From contig CAJTKA010000020.1 of the NCBI GenBank assembly GCA_910576815.1, positions 5,789 to 69,788 of the forward strand: 64,000 nt of DNA. Direction: 5' to 3'. Below, piece after piece: positions 61,398-64,000 of this stretch. Under the pieces are notes generated by a model. The model searched no databases. It was not told the DNA's origin and saw only the letters and a list, made by a program, of their open reading frames with translations. Position 1 is the stretch's first letter, and every line of letters starts with the position of its first letter. The DNA comes from an uncultured Lachnospiraceae bacterium. Lineage in GTDB: Bacteria; Bacillota; Clostridia; Lachnospirales; Lachnospiraceae. The translations under genes were made by a program, and so were the position numbers.

Positions 61398-62477
61398 ATG
61401 CCAGTATATAAAGATGAAAAGAATAATACTTGGTATTGCAAATTTTACCGGTCTGATTTTGATGGAACACGTAAGCAGACCACAAAGAGGGGATTTCCCA
61501 CTAAGAAAGCAGCACAGCAATGGGAGAGAGAAACACGGGCTGCTGATAACGCCGATATGAATGTTACATTGGAGACTTTTGCCAATATGTATTTTGAGGA
61601 TAAGAAGAGAGAATTAAAAGATAGGACAATCCGAAATAAAAAGTATTTGATGGATGTGCATATTATTCCTTATCTTGGCAAAAAGAAAATGAATGAGATA
61701 AAACCCTCTGAAATAATCCAGTGGCAGAATCTGATACAAGAGAAGGGATTTTCAGAAACTTATCTTCGGATGATACAGAATCAATTAACAGCGTTGTTTA
61801 CACATGCCAGCACAATATATTCATTGCCCAATAACCCATGCAAAAAGGTGAAAAAGATGGGAAAGTCCGATGCTGATGAATTGAATTTCTGGACAAAAGA
61901 AGAGTACGATCAATTTATTGCCACGGTTGACGAGTCTGATCGTTATTTTGTAATGTTTGAGATTTTGTTTTGGACTGGATGCAGAGAAGGAGAATTACTG
62001 GCTCTTACAAAAAAGGATATCGATCTTGAAAACAACCAGATTCATATTACGAAAACTTATTTTCGATCTGGAGGCAGGGATATTATCACAACTCCCAAAA
62101 CAGATTGTTCAGTCAGGGTAATTGATATTCCGGAATTTTTAAAGGTAGAAATCGAGGATTATATCGGGCACCTGTATAAATATCCCGACGATGCCAGAAT
62201 ATTTCCAATGGTTGCAGAAGCCCTACAGCATAAGATAAAGCGGCATATTGCAAAGGCGGGAGTCAAGATGATTAGAATTCACGATCTCCGTCATTCCCAT
62301 GTTGCTTATCTGATTCATCAGGGAGTACCGCCACTGGTAATCAAAGAACGACTGGGACATAAGGATATTGGCATAACATTGAATACATATGGGCACCTAT
62401 ATCCGAATGAACAGAAAAAACTGGCTGAAATGCTAAATGAACAGAGGGAAAAGAAAAATACGAGTGATAAGGAATAA
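61398..62477 (+). CDS. Tyrosine recombinase/integrase
   Basis: 359 residues: an N-terminal arm-binding domain (VYKDEKNNTWYCKFYRSDFDGTRKQ), a SAM-like core-binding domain (about 55-150) and a catalytic domain with Arg196 (GCREGE), Lys234, His295-x-x-Arg298 (HDLRHSH), His321 (LGHKD) and nucleophile Tyr331 (NTYGH). All catalytic residues are intact, so it should be active. GGAGG selects ATG 61398 over the earlier in-frame start. It is predicted to recombine the 110-bp tuf repeats. Confidence 0.94.
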   Translation: MPVYKDEKNNTWYCKFYRSDFDGTRKQTTKRGFPTKKAAQQWERETRAADNADMNVTLETFANMYFEDKKRELKDRTIRNKKYLMDVHIIPYLGKKKMNEIKPSEIIQWQNLIQEKGFSETYLRMIQNQLTALFTHASTIYSLPNNPCKKVKKMGKSDADELNFWTKEEYDQFIATVDESDRYFVMFEILFWTGCREGELLALTKKDIDLENNQIHITKTYFRSGGRDIITTPKTDCSVRVIDIPEFLKVEIEDYIGHLYKYPDDARIFPMVAEALQHKIKRHIAKAGVKMIRIHDLRHSHVAYLIHQGVPPLVIKERLGHKDIGITLNTYGHLYPNEQKKLAEMLNEQREKKNTSDKE

Positions 62478-62530
62478 CAATCAGATGGATAGGGTATTTG
62501 TTGAAAAAGTGTAGTAGTAGCAGAAGGAAT

Positions 62531-62540
62531 GTGCTATACT
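62531..62540 (+). promoter_or_regulatory. Extended -10 promoter of the Rpn-like gene
   Basis: TGC-TATACT (62532-62540), an extended -10 box without a clear -35 element, about 72 nt before the start codon. Confidence 0.45.
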
Positions 62541-62611
62541 GTTTTTAGCAGATACTCATATCCATTTTTTGTTTTAGCTTGGAAGACAGGCTTTGAGAGG
62601 AGAATATAGGA

Positions 62612-63643
62612 ATGGATATTCAGGATAATAAATTAACAGAAGAAAAAATACAGGAAAATCTAAATGAGAATATGGCTGATATCTTTGACAGCGTATTCAA
62701 AACGCTTCTGCAAAGATTCCCTAAACTTGCAGTAGCGTTGATAAATGAAGTGTTTCATGCTGATTATACAGAGGATGAAGTAATCATCCAAGGAAGAAAC
62801 GAATATCATAGCATGGACGGCAAAGTTATCAATGATGCCATGATCAGGATCAGAGATAAAATTTACCATATCGAATGCCAGAGTACGAGTGATGGGCTGA
62901 TGGTTATCCGTATGGTAGAATATGATTTTAAAATTGCTTTGGAAGAAACAAGAAATATTTTGATGGATGAACTGAAAAAGAAACCTGAGGAAAGAAGCAG
63001 AGAACCTCTCAGTTTTCGGTTTCCCAAGTCCTGTATGGTATGTGTAAGGCCGGGAATACAAAAAGAGGAATCTTTAAAGCTACAGATCGTTATGCCAAAT
63101 GAACAAAAGGTGCTGTATGAAGTGCCGGTTGTACAGGCACAGAGTTTTTCCAAAGAGGATATGTTTAAGAAAAGACTCCTGATACTAATACCGTTCTATG
63201 TCCTTCGGTATGAGAAGGATATAAGGGATGGGAAGAATGAAACTCTGGACAAACTGGAGCAGGAATATAAATTTATTAAGGATCAACTTATTGCAGAGGG
63301 CGATTCCATAAATGAGCCGAGACTTTATTTTGACCTCGCTGTGTTGTCGCAGAGAATATTAGACTATGTAGGAAGAGATAATAAGGAATATAAGGAAAGG
63401 ATGGGAAACGCTATGGGTGGAGTAATACTTGAAATGGAATCAGATAAAATATGGGATAAGGCAGGACAGTATGCAGACAGGCGGCGACAGATATTAAACA
63501 TTGATAATATGGTGAAGAAATTAAATATGTCTTTGGAGGAGGCATGTGGGATTCAAGATATTACCGTAGATGATTACCAGAAAGCGGTAGAATTCGTTAA
63601 GGAAATAGAAGAAGAGAGGTTAGTTAAGGCAGGTAATCCATAG
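62612..63643 (+). CDS. Rpn-family PD-(D/E)XK nuclease/putative transposase
   Basis: 343 residues. The N-terminal part matches Rpn (YhgA-like) recombination-promoting nucleases: FDSVFKTLLQRFPKLAVALINEVF, then Asp75 in NDAMIRI and Glu88-x-Gln90 in HIECQS as the PD-(D/E)XK-type active site. A Tyr/Arg helix (MVIRMVEYDFKIALEETR) follows. The C-terminal region is helical and charged. E. coli Rpn proteins cut DNA and raise recA-independent recombination. It lies 134 nt after int and is the element's only evident cargo. GAGAGG upstream of ATG 62612. Confidence 0.82.
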   Translation: MDIQDNKLTEEKIQENLNENMADIFDSVFKTLLQRFPKLAVALINEVFHADYTEDEVIIQGRNEYHSMDGKVINDAMIRIRDKIYHIECQSTSDGLMVIRMVEYDFKIALEETRNILMDELKKKPEERSREPLSFRFPKSCMVCVRPGIQKEESLKLQIVMPNEQKVLYEVPVVQAQSFSKEDMFKKRLLILIPFYVLRYEKDIRDGKNETLDKLEQEYKFIKDQLIAEGDSINEPRLYFDLAVLSQRILDYVGRDNKEYKERMGNAMGGVILEMESDKIWDKAGQYADRRRQILNIDNMVKKLNMSLEEACGIQDITVDDYQKAVEFVKEIEEERLVKAGNP

Positions 63644-63661
63644 AAAGCTACAGGAGTGTCA

Positions 63662-63680
63662 TGACCTTATTTTGACCTTG
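63662..63680 (+). repeat. Putative integrase arm-type site, right
   Basis: Exact copy of the 19-mer TGACCTTATTTTGACCTTG at 60577-60595, in the same orientation, about 100 bp inside the right attachment repeat. Confidence 0.6.
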
Positions 63681-63780
63681 AAAATTTTAAAACAGGCTGC
63701 TTTCAGAGAAAAAGAGGGGCGGATTCTGCGGGAAAAGCCTAAAAATAGAGGAGTCTCTAGGAGAAAAATAACCGTTAACG

Positions 63781-63890
63781 TCCGTGAGGGTGGTAGGACT
63801 GTTGGGTCTGGTCGTGTGGCTACGATTATTGAGTAATTGGTAAAAAGCTAGATTTTATGGGGCTTTCCGAGAAATCGGGAAGCCCTTTTT
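63781..63890 (+). repeat. Right attachment repeat (tuf 3' fragment plus terminator)
   Basis: Perfect 110-bp copy of 60436-60545. It includes the last codons of tuf out of context (starting at REGGRTVG) and the full terminator hairpin (63860-63890). Confidence 0.93.
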
Positions 63891-64000
63891 GAAACTTTGC
63901 AACAGTGAAAATATGTAAAGCGGTGCCAAAACGGTGCCATAAAAAGGGTTTGTCAAGTAAAGTGTGTAAATTAATTTGATTTTTTTCGGCGGTCTTAATT
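63891..64000 (+). other. Right flank of the element: non-coding, mobile-DNA-like
   Basis: No gene is visible. GCGGTGCCAAAACGGTGCCA (63920-63939) contains a tandem CGGTGCC motif of the sort seen near integrase arm sites. TTTGTCAAGTAAAGTGTGTA (63950-63969) resembles the terminal repeat of IS256-like insertion sequences. Either would mean a second mobile element begins here and continues off the window. Confidence 0.35.

Larger units (their letters stand above)
60436..63890 (+). mobile_element. Compact integrative element inserted at the 3' end of tuf
   Basis: Bounded by perfect 110-bp direct repeats 3345 bp apart. It carries an excisionase-like gene, a tyrosine integrase, an Rpn/PD-(D/E)XK nuclease-like gene and a transposase remnant. 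Its base composition is visibly more AT-rich than the translation genes beside it. The repeat restores the tuf end and terminator, the usual logic of site-specific integration at a gene 3' end. No replication, conjugation or phage structural genes are seen, so it is a minimal, possibly mobilisable or decayed element. Confidence 0.85.

Overview
The window reads as chromosomal DNA of an anaerobic, Gram-positive Clostridia member, most likely a Lachnospiraceae. Supporting evidence: Shine-Dalgarno (SD) sites of the AGGAGG type, consensus TTGACA/TATAAT promoters, a pyrophosphate-type phosphofructokinase, a cellobiose phosphorylase close to the Clostridium thermocellum enzyme in length and sequence, a CxxC-type L33, and the Firmicute order rpmG-secE-nusG-rplKA / rplJL-rpoBC-rpsLG-fusA-tuf. 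The family assignment is an inference from gene content; no 16S rRNA gene is present.

Layout. 1-9 kb: end of an unknown gene, a pyridoxal-type kinase, a MerR regulator, a decayed solute-binding lipoprotein gene, an esterase, and a divergent cellobiose phosphorylase/LacI pair with well-placed promoters and operators. 9.3-12.9 kb: a 48-residue Asn/Ser-rich protein, then an operon of THUMP methyltransferase, a catalytically dead amidase-3 homologue, rdgB and a YfcE-type phosphodiesterase. 13-16.8 kb: seven tRNA genes (Pro, Gly, Arg, His, Gln, Lys, Leu), an AraC regulator and a MATE transporter. 16.8-21 kb: a membrane lipase-like hydrolase, a second MATE transporter and a Na/Ca antiporter. 21-26.9 kb: a signalling block (STAS, anti-sigma-type kinase, hybrid histidine kinase with Hpt, lone receiver, SpoIIE-type phosphatase) and a DegV protein. 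27-31.9 kb: pfp, a LacI regulator and glycogen phosphorylase. 31.9-39.1 kb: two tandem TPR glycosyltransferases, an HTH protein, glf, a biotin-dependent carboxyltransferase subunit and a FliD-like protein.

39.5-60.5 kb carries the transcription/translation core. It is interrupted between rplA and rplJ by about 4.5 kb of unrelated genes: a membrane protein and XRE regulator pair, a CapA-like protein and two unrecognised proteins. rplJ then resumes behind its own promoter and a ribosomal protein L10 leader.

60.4-63.9 kb holds a compact integrative element (xis-like gene, tyrosine integrase, Rpn/PD-(D/E)XK nuclease-like gene, transposase debris) inserted at the 3' end of tuf. It is flanked by perfect 110-bp direct repeats that duplicate the last codons of tuf and its terminator, so tuf stays intact. 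The sequence beyond the right repeat also looks like mobile DNA.

Most unusual signals: (1) a family of serial-hairpin leaders just upstream of unrelated genes, four of them opening with an SD plus GTG/TTG-AAA mini-ORF; (2) promoters nested inside intrinsic terminators at three places, notably rpoC/rpsL; (3) two predicted leaderless genes; (4) the tuf-integrated element; (5) a conserved but active-site-dead amidase; (6) a 30-bp duplication of the fusA 3' end. All were read by eye; no database search was run.
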